Origin: Scleroderma bovista
Taxonomy: Eukaryota > Basidiomycota > Agaricomycetes > Boletales > Sclerodermataceae
DNA length: 31,318 nucleotides
NCBI GenBank assembly: GCA_037178675.1
Contig: JAYMGJ010000173.1
Location: 1-31,318 of the forward strand
Direction of reading: 5' to 3'
The stretch's first letter is position 1. Every line of letters begins with the position of its first letter. Positions 1-11,641 of this stretch are shown here, piece after piece. The position numbers and the translations under genes were made by a program. The notes under the pieces are model-generated. The model did not search any database, was not told the origin of the DNA, and saw only the letters and a list, made by a program, of their open reading frames with translations.

Positions 1-24
1 AAGTCGCTAACCATATTTCCCTAG

Positions 25-849
25 CCGCTCTGGGTTGATTTGAACATCGACATTTCCACTACCACGACCTGCTATCCGTGTGCTACGATCACCCGATACA
101 TTCGACCTGCTTGCGACGGGTTTCCCCGACAGACATTCGAGCCAGACCATATTAGACTGCTTTCTACAGCAAATGCGCGCCTGGACGATACGTGTATTAA
201 CGGCTGCGGAAGCCTTCTATATTCTGCTTTCCTCTCCCCTGATGCCCAGCGATGTGCCATCCTCTCAACTCACGACTTACCACGTGCTCGCTATAATGCA
301 GCTGATGATGTTCTTTGGCGAAATATCTCGTGGACCCGATACTGGGAGAAGGACATATGGATCCTCCCGATCCACAGACCGTCCTGCATTGGCCACTGGG
401 TCGTATGCACCATCGATTTTTCATTCAAGCGAATATTCCTTTTTGACAGCCTCGCTGATCGAACATCCTGGAAGAAAGACATTAGGGTATAATTGTAATT
501 TATCTTGTTAGCAAGATACTGAAATATCATTAGGATATCGCACAGCTTATCAGTCGCTTGGTACACATTGCCTCGCAGAGGGTTATGGCTCCTCCCAGAG
601 ACCTTGATGCGTGGTTTGCGCAGCCGGTTGTTGTAAGTCATCCACATTTCTTTTGTGTCTTTGTGCTGACAAGCAAAGACTCAACCTATCCAAAGCAATG
701 ACTATGACTGTGGTCTCTGGGTTCTAGCACAGATAGCGGCTGTTCTAAGAGGGTTTCATGTTACTGGTTTGGGTGAAAATGATATGTCTCTGTTTCGGTA
801 TTATCTACATGTCCTTATAGGTAGGATTCCTGTAGTACTCGGCCACTAG
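25..849 (+). CDS. Ulp1-like (C48) cysteine protease, 3' part of gene
   Basis: Exons 25-486, 534-632 and 679-849 join in phase 0 and give about 243 codons. The first base of the window sits in an upstream intron: a branch-like GCTAAC and the acceptor CTAG precede position 25, and an in-frame stop at 22-24 excludes an exonic start, so the 5' end lies outside. The protein shows the order of the C48 family: a histidine in GHW, an aspartate in FDSL, then Q-S-N-D-Y-D-C-G with the putative nucleophilic cysteine. Ulp1 family enzymes cut SUMO or related modifiers; in Agaricomycetes degenerate Ulp1-like genes are common beside KDZ-type transposons, so this copy is probably element-borne rather than the housekeeping SUMO protease. 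It ends directly against the convergent gene at 850. Family call is firm; substrate is unknown. Confidence 0.8.
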
Positions 850-1676
850 TTAGATACAGTAAGGATTGTCTCCACCTTTGAGTGCTTTCGCCTCCTCAGT
901 GTCTGCGAGTATGTCGCGCGCCTGCCAATGCAGCCAGCATTTTGCCATCGCCGTATTTCTGCCGCTGTCCTCCATGCCTGCAACGTGTGTAGCTACCTTC
1001 GCCCACCTGTCTATACAACCAACAAGATCAACAGTTATCTCATCTAGGATGTCCTGTAGTACTTCTCCATTTATGAAGCGCAGCGCACGTTCATCCTTCT
1101 TCGCTTTAGCCATCCTCCAGCGCCGACCAAGTAAAACATCTACCATGTTCTTAGTGAAACACTCCTCGTACGGCGTGATGGCGGGCTCTATGTAGTTGTA
1201 TGGAGGGTCTTGTTCCCAGAGGTAGAGCTCGGATTCATCTAATGCATCTGCACTGCGCGATGCTGAGCGAAATAGATCGGATGTGGGCAATGACTTCGTC
1301 GCAAAAGACGATAGAGACGATGGCAGAGGAGGGAGGTGCTTGAGTGGGTCGGATCCTAGTAGCGACGACCTGCTTTCATGACGTCCGCGTTTCTTTTGAT
1401 ATGCCTTAGCATTCTGACTCTGTCGCTTCGATCTACCCCTACGAACCAGATGAGCAACGGTGTACCAGTATCACGACAAATATGTACAGTACCGAGGAGA
1501 ATCTGCGTAGCGAGCTTTCCGCACATGCTCTGCAATCCGCCCTTCCACAAGGCTAAGATATTGAGCTCAGTGCCCCATGGAGCTATACCAGTCCAGTTGA
1601 CTACTAGTTTTTTTTGATGAGGGATGGAATTGATTGAGGTGATCCTCTTTAGGTCGTTTGTGCGAAACACGAGCAA
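850..1676 (-). CDS. Uncharacterised protein, partial or broken
   Basis: Two open stretches on the minus strand: 1676-1356 and about 1353-850. They are in different frames. A phase-0 intron from a GTAGAT donor after residues WFVG to a CTCAAG acceptor near 1337 would join them; otherwise this is a frameshift. The first part holds motifs such as NWTG, WGTELNILALW and GVDRSD; the second has an acidic, Trp-rich stretch (YLWEQDPP, GRRWRMAKAKKDERALRF). I do not recognise the family. Its stop codon abuts the stop of the Ulp1-like gene (convergent, no spacer). The 5' side runs into a tandem duplication whose second copy no longer encodes the same peptide, so the gene is probably 5'-truncated and decaying. 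Confidence 0.4.
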
Positions 1677-2296
1677 AATAACTGGTTACAATAGACCAGG
1701 CTTGATGCTCGTTCCGTGTAGTGTCTGAGGCTTGTCATTGCCTTGTTTCTCGATTAGTTGATGTGGGGGGAGCTCATACAACCATCCTACAATCATCCGA
1801 TCATCCGAAAACAGCCCTTGTTGAGGGCCATTTATGTTTTAAATTCAGTAGGACAATTATTCGTGTCCCCATTGGCTGGGGACTTCACTGGCATAAGATC
1901 AGCGTCTGATCAAGAATCTGTATAGCGAGCTTTCTGTGCCACTCACCTTTCTGCAAGACTAAAATATTGAGCTCATCAACCCATGATACTTGAAATCATA
2001 CTGGTGCCTGTCAACTGTTCCTTTTTTTGGCGAGAGATGGACTTGGTTTTCCTTCGGTCGTTTAGGTGAAATTCTTGAGCAATACAAGTTGTTACAATAG
2101 ACCCATAGATAGATTTTGGTGCCAGTTCTGTGTAGATCTAAGGTTCAACCCTGAACGGTTTCACTACCAGGAAATGCGGGGGGCTCATGAGACGATCCTA
2201 CAACGATCCGAACCTTTGAAAACAGGGCTTAACAGGCATCGGATATGTTTTAAAGTCAGTATGACACTTATTCGCATTCCCATTGGCTGGCCAGAC
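1497..2296. repeat. Diverged tandem duplication, unit about 415 bp
   Basis: Two head-to-tail copies, about 1497-1885 and 1912-2296. Matching landmarks in order: GAATCTG..TAGCGAGCTTTC, ATATTGAGCTCA, a T-run followed by GAG.GATGG, GGTCGTTT, GTTACAATAGACC, GGGGCTCAT/GGAGCTCAT, CCGATC/GATCCGA, ATGTTTTAAA.TCAGTA, ATTCG..TCCCCATTGGCTGG. Offsets are constant at 411-415 bp. The first copy overlaps the 5' coding part of the minus-strand gene; the second has lost that coding capacity. Confidence 0.75.
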
Positions 2297-3054
2297 TGTA
2301 TGTTGCAGTGATTACAAATCACAACTCCAATTTATTTGTCTCAAGTTTCGTTCTGCCCTCACTATCCACTACAACAGCTACCAGCAATGACTGGCGATGA
2401 TCACTACTACTGATGACGATGTCTACGCCCACCTGTGTTCCAAGTCTGCTGAGACCTCTTCGCTTGCTCCGAGCCCTCCCGATGTCGTCCGGATCCACTG
2501 TCAAACCTCTGCATTTCTTTGCCTACGCCATTTACCGCACCAAGTTACACCCTCGTTGCCTTTGTAGCTCTCGTCCTCTATCGGTCCAAGGCGCGTGCTC
2601 CAACCGCATGGGGCTCATTCAGCCATAGCCTCTTCATCTCTACGTTCATGCTGGTGAGCATTGGTCCTTATCCAACCTACATTCTCCCGTCAACGAAGAG
2701 GTCGACTTTTCCACCCTCTGCAATCCATTTCACCCCTCCTGCAGAATCAATTTCTCGCTGCAGACCCCGTCGCCGTTGTATTCAATATCATCACCCTCTT
2801 CATCACCCTCAACCCCCATTGGCATCGAGGATCTGTTGGCTAAGATCATATGTGCATTGTCTACAATACTCTAGACCTTGCCGTCCCTAGCGTATCAACG
2901 CCAATATGCCCGGTAAGTAAATTTCTTTTCCTTCTTCTTCGTTTTATAATTTGTGGTTGTCGATGGCCAGCTGGCGACTACCGGTATGCCGCCCCACCGC
3001 CTAGCACATTGACGCAATATACCGACAAGCAAAATGCTTCCTTTTATCTGCTTA
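2297..3054. other. Gene-poor stretch
   Basis: Only short overlapping open frames without recognisable domains or consistent splice sites. The strand is C/T-rich, as often seen upstream of fungal genes. I see no gene here. Confidence 0.4.
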
Positions 3055-3860
3055 GGGTGTATGTCTTACTCACACCGTATGTACTTTCATATACAACTAA
3101 AATCTCAGCAGGCGCTCCAGAGACCCTCATCTAACCCTCCGTCCACACCCTCCCAGCGCTTCCCTTTCCTTCAATCTTTATCTTTATTTCATTTCGTGTT
3201 CCCAAGATTCTTTGCTCATAACGCTATATTGCCAACAACTGTGAGATTATTGTCATTGCCAAAATGGTCGACTTCTCGTTCGTTTTGTTAGTGTGCAACC
3301 GGATCGTCAGTCTAAGTCCAGTTCCCATCAAATGGCAATTTCATAGTGCTCTAGCGCTGCTCGCCTCCGCTCTGTAAGCCATTGCCAATAAAACATTCGA
3401 CTTCTCACCTGTTTTGTCTGCATGCAGCCAGATTGTTGATCTCGGCCGGATTTCCCATCAAACAGTGCTGGCACTGCTCGTTGCATTGTCATATATTCAG
3501 TACATCATTGCTAATATAATGTTTGACTTCTCACTCGTTTTGTGAGCACACGGCCAGACCATTGATCTAAGCCACTGTGACTCCCTTCGAACGTATGTCT
3601 TACTTATGCCCTACCCTTAGATGCAGTTAATAATCTCTGCAGGTGCTCTTCAGAGTCTCATTAGACCCTCCATGCCCGCCTTCTCGGCATTTCCCTTTAC
3701 TCAATAATTTCCTTCCTCATCTTCATTTCATAGAATTTATGCTATATTGCTAACAACCATCAGGTGTTATTTACTGAAAAATGTTGGGCTTCTCACTTAT
3801 TTTTTTAGCATGTAGATCGTCGATCTTATCCATCAAACGATGGTCCTATATCAACCCTGA
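3055..3860. repeat. Nested repeats with about 130-bp period, upstream of the large gene
   Basis: The word GACTTCTC with a shared context (ATTGCCAA..AAAT before, CTCGTTTTGT..GCA..CCGGATCGT..GATCT after) occurs at 3270, 3399, 3525 and, as GGCTTCTC, near 3786. The spacings are 129, 126 and about 262 bp, so one unit is missing or diverged. A larger duplication of about 534 bp is also visible: GTATGTCTTACT at 3059 and 3593, each followed by the same order of landmarks (TCTCAGCAGG/TCTGCAGG, AGACCCTC, GCTATATTGC.AACAAC). It lies in the leader of the gene starting at 3968. Confidence 0.65.
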
Positions 3861-3967
3861 ACTTCACTTGCGGTTGGTTTTCTTCCTTCCCACCCCATTT
3901 TACTCACCTCCACATCTTGCCAGTTATTGTTTTGTATACTTCGTCGATACTACTGCTTCATTTTTAG

Positions 3968-6900
3968 ATGACCTCCGAAAACAGACGCAGTGTCACCCTC
4001 GACCAATCCATGGAGATAGACATGCCGAGTGGGGCATATGATATATCCAATATATCCACGTCTACTACTGACGACTATGTTCATGTAGTACAGGTCGGGG
4101 GCGGCCGTCGGGCGCCATCATCCCATGTCGTTGTTACACCCACACGAACTTTACGGCCAAGAAACAAAGCTACCCCAAAGGACACTGGCCAAGTTCGAGA
4201 TGCACCTGTCCGCCGACGTCAGCTGCCCATACCAGCCCCTCCGCTTGGGCAGATGGGTTTAGATGATGATCCCTTTCTCTCAGAACCTGTTATACAACCT
4301 AGTAGAGGCTCTCAGCAACCGCCAACCTTACTTCCACCATCTGGGAGCACAAACCAAAGTGACCATGACCAAGGTGTGTCTTATTTCTTGTGCTCGATTC
4401 AAATTTATAGTTTCCCTGGATACAGATGGTCCGTCTGATCCCCCTTGCAAAGTCCAGGGAAATATTGGTTGTCAACCCACACCTTCTGAGGGCTGTCACG
4501 AGGGATCCATTCGTGACGCTACGCCTGCGGATGGCACATTACCCAATGAAGACAGTGACAACACTCCCCGGCAAAGTGGGAATGGACCAAGAGCGCCAAC
4601 GCAAGAGCCTACTGTAGAGCATCGGGGATCCCACTCTCGAGCATCGAGTACCGTTCCATCTTGGCCATCCACCAGCCTTGACCTGTTAGCCACCGAGCCA
4701 GCAAATCGTATCTATCCTTCTTTGCCGTTGCCTCCACCCTTTCGTCTTGCACCATCTACTGGTCCTAACAGATCAGGCTTTGAGCCAGCAAGTCACATGG
4801 TGGATACGGTATGTACAGATACTGGTGTCTTCTTTCTCTTCGACTAACTAGTTCTACAGCAGCTGCAAGCAACGAAGAAGGTTCCGATGATGAAAATTAT
4901 CCCTCCAACTCCCATTGCACCCTCTCACTTTGTCTCGCCTTCCCCTGCTGCAAGCCCGGGACCTTCTTGTAATTTGGCTGCTCTCAACTCCACAGAGACC
5001 AACAGTGTGACCCTCTCCAACAAGGACGGTGAGGCATCGGTAATGGGTCATATTCCTGATTCAGTTTCCGCGATCCTTACAGAAGGCTTCAACGAGATTG
5101 ATATAAAGTTAAGCAAGCTAGCTGCACACGTGAAATTGCCTTTTCACCAAGTAGTTGCCCGCTACATTCGCTCGCACACACATACCCACGCTCCCAACAA
5201 CTGGAATATATACTTGAAATATTTCGCCAAGAATACAGAGCAGGAGCTTGCTCGTCTGCCCAAAGATGAAGAAGTTGTATCGTCTCCCTCGCATGACGTC
5301 CGAAAGCATTGCTATGACCTCTTCAAGGCAGAATATAAAGACACGTACCCCATCATTCTAGAAACATGGAAGGATGCACATGCAATGGAGAACATGGGGG
5401 GCACAGTTGCCCAGTGGCGGCAACTCTTCGATAAGACCATAAAGGACCTCAATCACACTGTACATTGCTATTTGTTTACCCTGTGGATTCTACTTAAAAA
5501 TGCTTTTTAGTTCTTTGCAGTGAGCAAAGCGCATGGCTTTGAAGGTGCCTATCTTCTTGCTGGGGGAGTTGTCAACCAAGATGGTGGAGTTGGACATGTA
5601 TTTACAACACCTGGTGCAGAGAAGGTATGTCCTCTGAATTACTGAATCATTAAGATGTTAAAGTGTGTCAAAGTTTTTTGCTGAACGTTGTCGAGCAAAT
5701 GATGAGCAGATCCTTGCTCATTTTAAGGCGCACATCTAGTGAGTTCATCATAAAGCAGTCTACTGTTTGTTAATCGGTAAATATAGCAATCATGAATCAT
5801 TGCAGGCGATAGAGCAGGCCTTTGACGGCGTGGACTCGGCAAAGAACGACAGTGCCAGTGAAGTGGAGGAAATATCTAATCCGAGGGACAGGTCTACCCA
5901 GCCTGGCTCCGATGACAGAGAGGATCACGACCAGGTCAAACTCCGCTTGCGTGGCTTGTTCGGTACGTCATACTACTCTGTTAAACCCATCCTACTAACA
6001 TTATAACAGAGGACCATGGCCAATCATGGGGATCTGGCAAGCTTTTCCCCTGGAAACAGATGCTTCCCCGTTTGGCATCATCTGGACTAGTTTTAGTTAA
6101 CTGGCCAGAGGGTGTGATGTTTCCAGGCGAGGAACCTGCCTCCCGTAGCGTGCCCAAAGGCATCTCTGACCTTAGCCGTTCAGAGTGTTCAAAGCTCATA
6201 GCAGCCTTGAATGATCCAGGCAAGACTGGCCTGCGCATCCGACGTGTTTCACATAAAAGTGTGTAATGTATTTTGTGCCAAATGCCACAATTATGCTGAC
6301 AGTTACACAGCAGCGCTAATCAGTTCCGAGGAACCCGTGATAATAGGCGCTGCGCCTCCGTATGATTCTCACCACCCTCGAGGCAAACGGATGTTCTGCA
6401 ATCTCAAGACTGATCGGGAGGGCCCCAGGCGCCTCCAGAACAAGGCAGCAACCCGGGTGGTGAAGAAAAATAAGGCCGTGGCCAAAAATAGCCCTGAGGC
6501 ACTTATAATCGACGACTCGGACGTGGATGTTCCAGAAGATACCAAGCCGAATTTGCATCACATACAGAACCGTCCTACCTACCCTCACAAGCATGTTCGA
6601 ATATTTTCATCCGATCCATCGAAGAAACAACCTTCGGTTATCTCACTTTCGAGCGGCTCCATGTCTTCGCCTACATCGAGCTACAAGCCAAAGGATGACG
6701 TCAAAATCAAAGGCAGCGACGGAGGGACTCTGGATTCGGAGGCTAGTTCTGCAGAGACGGAATATGAGCAAGCGTCGACATCACGCAAACGCAAGCCAAA
6801 GGTTACTCCCCCTGCCCGAAAGGCCAAGAAAGTTGCTGCGGAAGAACTCGATGAAGAGCGACCACCGGTCAAGTCATCGAAAGGCAAGCAGCCTGCTCTG

Positions 6901-8321
6901 GCAGTTGGCCGGAAGCGAACCATTCGTCGTCTCCCAACCTCCCCGCCGCCCTCGGATGAGGGTCCTGCACTACACCAAGACGTTGCACGCAAGGTGCCTT
7001 CAGTGCAATCCAAGCAACTGTCTTCTAAGCAGGACGCTCAGCCGTTAGGTGCGGAGGCAGATGATCAGACTTCAGAGCACCATACACAACCAGTGCCTGC
7101 CTTCGAAGCCTCTTCAGCTGAGGACCTACCATTTTATACTGCTGTCTCGCGCCCTCAGGTATCGTCTAAGACTCGCGGTACGTATACCCCATCTTACCAT
7201 TGCGTTTCGTGCAACTGAACTCATTTCAGCGACGTCGGAGGATCTCATCAAACCCATATCGTATTCGGTGGCTCTGTCGCAGCCATGCCCTATACCAGCA
7301 CCTAGTTCCGATGCTCCTCCCAGACAGCCTTCCACCTTAGAGAATGAAACGACAGCAGTACCTGGAGAGGTTGAGTGGAAAGGAACCGAAGCGGCCACTC
7401 ACCATCCAAAGGATGTCCAGATGTGTGAGTTATTATTCGTTCATCATTGGACTGTCAGTGACAGTCATTTCAGTGCCAGGCCAAGCTGCCCGCCCGCCCG
7501 AAACTCATTCTAACAGCTCGGGTGGCCAGAATCAACGTCCGAAGCCCAGAGTAGTGCACAACGCATCAGGTGGCGCACAACGATCCGATACTGACAACGC
7601 ATTCAACATGCATTCAAGAATCTATCTGACTGGCCCCGCCGCTGTCGAGGAAATGACTACCGTATCCACCACATCTGCGCGGCTTGTGGCTGCAGAGGAA
7701 GGTCTTATTGGTCCGGCTCAAGCTTTGATACCGGGAGTTCGTTCTGACCGACAACTGTCATTGGAGGTGTCTGGTCATCAAGAGACACGCTCCCCCAATC
7801 CTCCCAGTACATCGTACGACGCTGCCAATCCGTTTGCACGTCCTCCGCCGCCACCTGAGCGCCTTCCTGAGCCACACACTGGGCCAGGTGTATATCCATT
7901 CTACCCACCGCAGCCAGATGTAAGCCAAGGGGACGGCTCCACAAAGTACAACACTGGCTGGTACCCTCCACGGCACGGACCCTACCCACCAATGCCATAC
8001 ATCCCAGCGCACTACCATCATCCATACCCTCCTGGCAACCCTCATGGCCCTCCATTCCATCCTCAGTCGGAGCATGCAGCACCTGGCGACCCTAACGTAT
8101 CGCGATATCACGATACATATTATAATGGTGTGAATGACTCGTACTCTTCCTATCCAGGCCATCCACACCATCCATACTATCCTCCCCCCCCTCCTCAACC
8201 GCGTGCTGGTATTGTCTCGCATCCAGATGGCCATGCAGCCCCCTTACTCGGTGCACGCCCTCAAAACGATACCGGAGGTGACAAGGAAGTGCAACACCAG
8301 GATACCCAACAGAATGCTTGA
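3968..8321 (+). CDS. Large KDZ/Ulp1-neighbourhood protein, HMG-like core and Pro-rich tail
   Basis: Ten exons: 3968-4373, 4426-4808, 4860-5459, 5511-5624, 5674-5738, 5787-5962, 6010-6258, 6311-7177, 7230-7424, 7474-8321. All junctions keep frame and give about 1,300 aa. Order along the protein: a disordered Ser/Pro/Thr-rich N-terminus; a folded core at about residues 330-460 with an HMG-box-like pattern (APNNWNIYLKYF, then EELAR-type residues, and YDLFKAEYKDTYP); a glycine-rich stretch (GGVVNQDGG); a module with FPW, NWPEGV and FPG at about residues 590-640; a basic, Ser-rich region with KRK and KKV runs, probably nuclear; and a Pro/Tyr/His-rich C-terminus. I remember such proteins beside KDZ and Ulp1 genes in mushrooms but know no assigned function. 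The intact reading frame argues for recent activity. The HMG-like call is weak. Confidence 0.7.
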
Positions 8322-8499
8322 TCTAACGGACTACTTCAGTTACTTTGCGTGCGCGCCACTTTCCGATTCTCTTTTCATGTGCGCTCTCGCGCCTCCTACG
8401 GTGCACCCGAATTGATGTCTTACATCCTATACCATGTATGTTATGTAGAGGTTGCAGTGCGATCAATCAAAGGTTCCAGGACTTATATTTAGCGCAGCG

Positions 8500-8790
8500 C
8501 TCAATTCAATCCGGAAAACATATCACTTAGGAGTGCGAAAAGTCCAGCAAATTAAAGAAGAAACAGAAGATCCGAGCCTCTGTCCGTGGTCAAGACATGG
8601 TTTAGAAACCATCACACGACGGATAATAACACCCTCAAGATGATGTTGAAACCATTCTGGAAAACATATGAAATACCTTGTACTACGGAAAGTACTGCTA
8701 ATCCAAAAGAAACAGAAGGTCAAAGCATCCGTGAATGGTTGGAATACTGTTCGAAAACCGTCACGCGATGGATAATGACACCCTCATAAC
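8500..8790. repeat. Tandem duplication, unit about 146 bp
   Basis: Two copies, about 8500-8645 and 8646-8790. The word GGAAAACATAT occurs at 8513 and 8659, followed in both by AAAGAAACAGAAG, GCATCCGTG/GCCTCTGTCCGTG, CATCACACGACGGATAATAACACC versus CGTCACGCGATGGATAATGACACC. Several differences are CG to CA or TG changes. Confidence 0.65.
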
Positions 8791-9673
8791 GAGGAGGTTA
8801 AGTCTGCGTGAGGCTCATAAAAAGGTCACGCGAGGTGCACAGGATTATCCCAGTAGATAGCGGAGTATCGGTGAAAATGCTCACGGAGAAGGGCCATCCA
8901 TCTTTGGGATTGGCAGGAACCCTCAAAATCTGGAAGGGCCTCTGAGGCCTATTCATGCGTGCAAAGAAACTGGGCCTAGAGGCCGTGGGAACCGCTCAAA
9001 AGTGGTGCCAAGGGTGTGCGCACAACAGTACGTTGACACCTAAGTCAAAAGCAATCCTCAGTAATATGTAAATAGGCTTCTCTGATTCCTATAGACATGG
9101 CCGTCTAGCTAACATCATCTACCTCGACTCCTGGTCGTCCTGTACTGTCCACCAGTGGATCTATATTAAATTAAGTAACCACCGCAAAAGAACTATTACA
9201 GTCCAAAAAGGAGCAGAGCGTAGAACGTAGAACGAGCGTACAAGTAAGGGGATATGTACGTAGAATATAAGAGGAACGCGAACGGGCGCAAGAATAGAGG
9301 GTGACGGCTGGAGAAGCGAACAAGAGGTGACGAGTCCAAAATGAAATGTGATGCGTGTCCGTTGGTGGATAGATAGAACAGTGTATACATACAATATGTA
9401 GGGACGTGAGTCGTGCAATGCATGCTTTGCAAAGTGATGAGCAGGATAGAATATTTTCGAAAGAAAAGCGAATAGATCAGCAGAAACGCAATGTGTGATT
9501 GATAGAGGCTATCGGGAATCTTGGCAATAGCTCTGTGGGCATGTGGATATCAACGTCGGTGCGCGTGCGTGCACTTGCGTGGCAGTAACTGTCGATTGAG
9601 CTAGCATGGATGATATTATGCATCCAACGTACCACGAAGCAACTATATGCGCACTGCCACTGCATCAACGCCG
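8791..9673. other. Non-coding spacer
   Basis: No convincing gene. It contains a short palindromic GGCCTCTGAGGCC near 8938 and a purine-rich plus strand at 9180-9400. It separates the left element genes from the minus-strand gene at 9,674. Confidence 0.4.
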
Positions 9674-10577
9674 TTATGACCTCGACAACGAAGGCGGGAA
9701 AACATCTTCATCAGCACCGAACAGCGTTCCCCTCCAGTCATCATCCTGGTAGCACGAAGCAGGCTCAGCAAGCGGTACCAGACCCATCTTGATCTTTCTC
9801 AGTCCTCCAGCCGCAGCGGGACCCTTGACACTTGCCGTTGCTGGAGGCAGCTCAAGCAGCGAAGGGGCGTCGAGACCCGGAGACGGAACAGCACGTAGGC
9901 GAAGCTTATGCAGCGGATTGAACACTGAGAAGCTGCAACCGCCGTTGTCGTGTGCGGCATCTTCATAACAGCAGAGCCGGTTCTATTTATATGGCTATCA
10001 TTCATCTGATTGGTGGGTGAGCGGGCGAAAGTGGGACGGTTGAGATGCGGAAGGCGCACGTGGAACGGGGATATAGGGGCACGGGAGACAAATCTCAGTG
10101 ACGATGTGCTACGCCAGCAACTTTGTCCTTCTGAGTGTCGGCATGTACAGGGTGTATTGGAAGACTGGGAGGTGGGTGACGACATACCCTAGCGAAATAT
10201 GAATCCATGTGGTCTACATCCGCATTCATATCCAAGTTGAGCACAAACTGTTCGATATCGTCGTCGTCATTAGGCCTGAGCGAGCTGCGCAAAAAATGAT
10301 CCGTGATCAGCATTACATCAAATAGATTAAAACCGGTGAGCTCACAAGCACGTCTAGCACCATGCTCGAGTCCTGGAGAGTCTGGTGGGCTGCTGCTCGC
10401 CAGCGACGCAGTTGTGAGAGAAGGTGTGGATACCCCGGTGATGGAACAATCGGAAACGTAGTCGAAGAGCTGCGATGCCGATGATGCAGATGCAGATAAT
10501 GTGATCAATGGATGCGATTCTGGTGAACCGGACAGAGGAGCGGAACCAAATCCTGACGATGAACCGCCCGAAGGCAT
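9674..10577 (-). CDS. Small acidic/Ser-rich protein, probable host gene
   Basis: Two exons, 10577-10188 and 9982-9674, join in phase 0 (donor GTATGT, acceptor ATAAATAG) and give about 232 aa; an upstream in-frame ATG at 10628 would add 17 residues. The N-terminal half is Ser/Gly/Pro-rich and then becomes well structured (LFDYVSDCS, ELTGFNLFDVMLITDHFL, an acidic DDDD run). The C-terminal exon ends with MGLVPLAEP and DDDWRGTLFGADED. I do not recognise a family. Codon use is CpG-rich compared with the element at 12.8-31.3 kb, and no mobile-element signature is attached, so this is likely a resident gene lying between two insertions. The intron (205 bp) is longer than the others here and may hide a small exon. 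Confidence 0.6.
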
Positions 10578-10628
10578 GGTAGTTGTAGAAGGCGTCGGAG
10601 TGAGCGTTGAACGGCAATGGGAAGACAA

Positions 10629-11641
10629 AAGAAAATGTCTATTTAGGAAGGAGATTAGATTTTATCTTGAGATGGGTCTGTGTCGTGGATGGGGCGGGAG
10701 GGTAGTAAGTACGGCGTAGAAGGACAGGGGCAGGAGGGACAGGAACGTTGTGAGGTCGTATGACGTGCTGATCTGGGAGAGACTTACTAGAGGGTGATAG
10801 ACTATATTCTATGGGAGGCAGCGATGAGCAAACGGAGGAAGCAGGCGAACACAGGAGAGGTAAGTTGGGGTGGGCAAGGGTGGTAAAGTCACGTTGGGCG
10901 GAGTCGACTGGGATGCACAAACAGTGGTTGGGTTGAGTGGCAAGAGGGGAATGTGGACATGCAATGAGAGGACGAACGGCTTTGAGGACAATGCGTCGAT
11001 GGGCTGCACGGGGCACCTCGCACTGGAGCATTATTAGCTCGAGGACATCGCTGGAGTCTTGGTGAGTGGGAGAGGAGACTCAAGAGTCGCGTGACATACT
11101 CGGAGGATAGACGCTGTATTTCAGCGGGAGTCCTGTCCCCGTCTGCCTCGTGGACCTCTTCTGTGCCACGCGTACGTGCTGATAATGTTCGTCAACGGTC
11201 AGGAGCAGCATGAGCCCCGTGACGAGCGTGTGACGAACGAGACATTCAATCATTCAGACTCGGCCGAACTGTCATGAGAGGACGTTCGGCCCTCACACGT
11301 ATGTCGCCATACAATATATCGTTCCGAGTATTCCCGCATCGTATTATAAGTAGTCGCTCCGCTGTAAAATTTCCCTTCGGTCTCTCTCTCAATAACAGAT
11401 TTTAGTCTGGCAATTGTGCACTGAGATCTTAGTGTATCGTCGTCCATAGTAACAACTACTGGTCGCCGCTACATATTTTTGCCTCAGACTCTCTACTCTC
11501 ACACTCTACTCTTTAAAAAAACTCGTTCGCGCTTCCCGATACTTGACGTGGACCGATCATCCACCGTGCAATCAAGGGTACGCCAACCAAGCCTCACTCA
11601 ACCTATAACCTCTACTACTTACCCTTTAACAAACTTGAAAA
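10629..11641. other. Upstream region of the minus-strand gene and leader of the retroelement ORF
   Basis: 10,640-11,040 is strongly C/T-rich on the minus strand, as expected for a fungal promoter of the gene at 9,674-10,577. From about 11,270 the sequence changes character: a TATA-like TATTATAAG at 11,342, a TCTCTCTC run and, at about 11,458, ACTGGTCGCCGC, which could be the TGG-initial primer-binding site after a 5' LTR. Only one copy of the candidate LTR is in the window, so its limits cannot be set. Confidence 0.3.

Noticed and set aside
1310..1360. Definite frameshift in the minus-strand gene
   Set aside because: A phase-0 intron can also explain it, so a break is not proven.
7705..8234. 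Two minus-strand frames of 125 and 158 codons
   Set aside because: Antisense to the Pro/Tyr/His-rich last exon of the large left gene; low-complexity shadow.
10639..11031. 130-codon minus-strand frame
   Set aside because: Pyrimidine-rich promoter-like DNA with Pro/Ser/Leu low-complexity translation.
11270..11640. Complete 5' LTR with primer-binding site
   Set aside because: Only one copy in the window and no clear terminal TG..CA; kept only as a note in the leader region.
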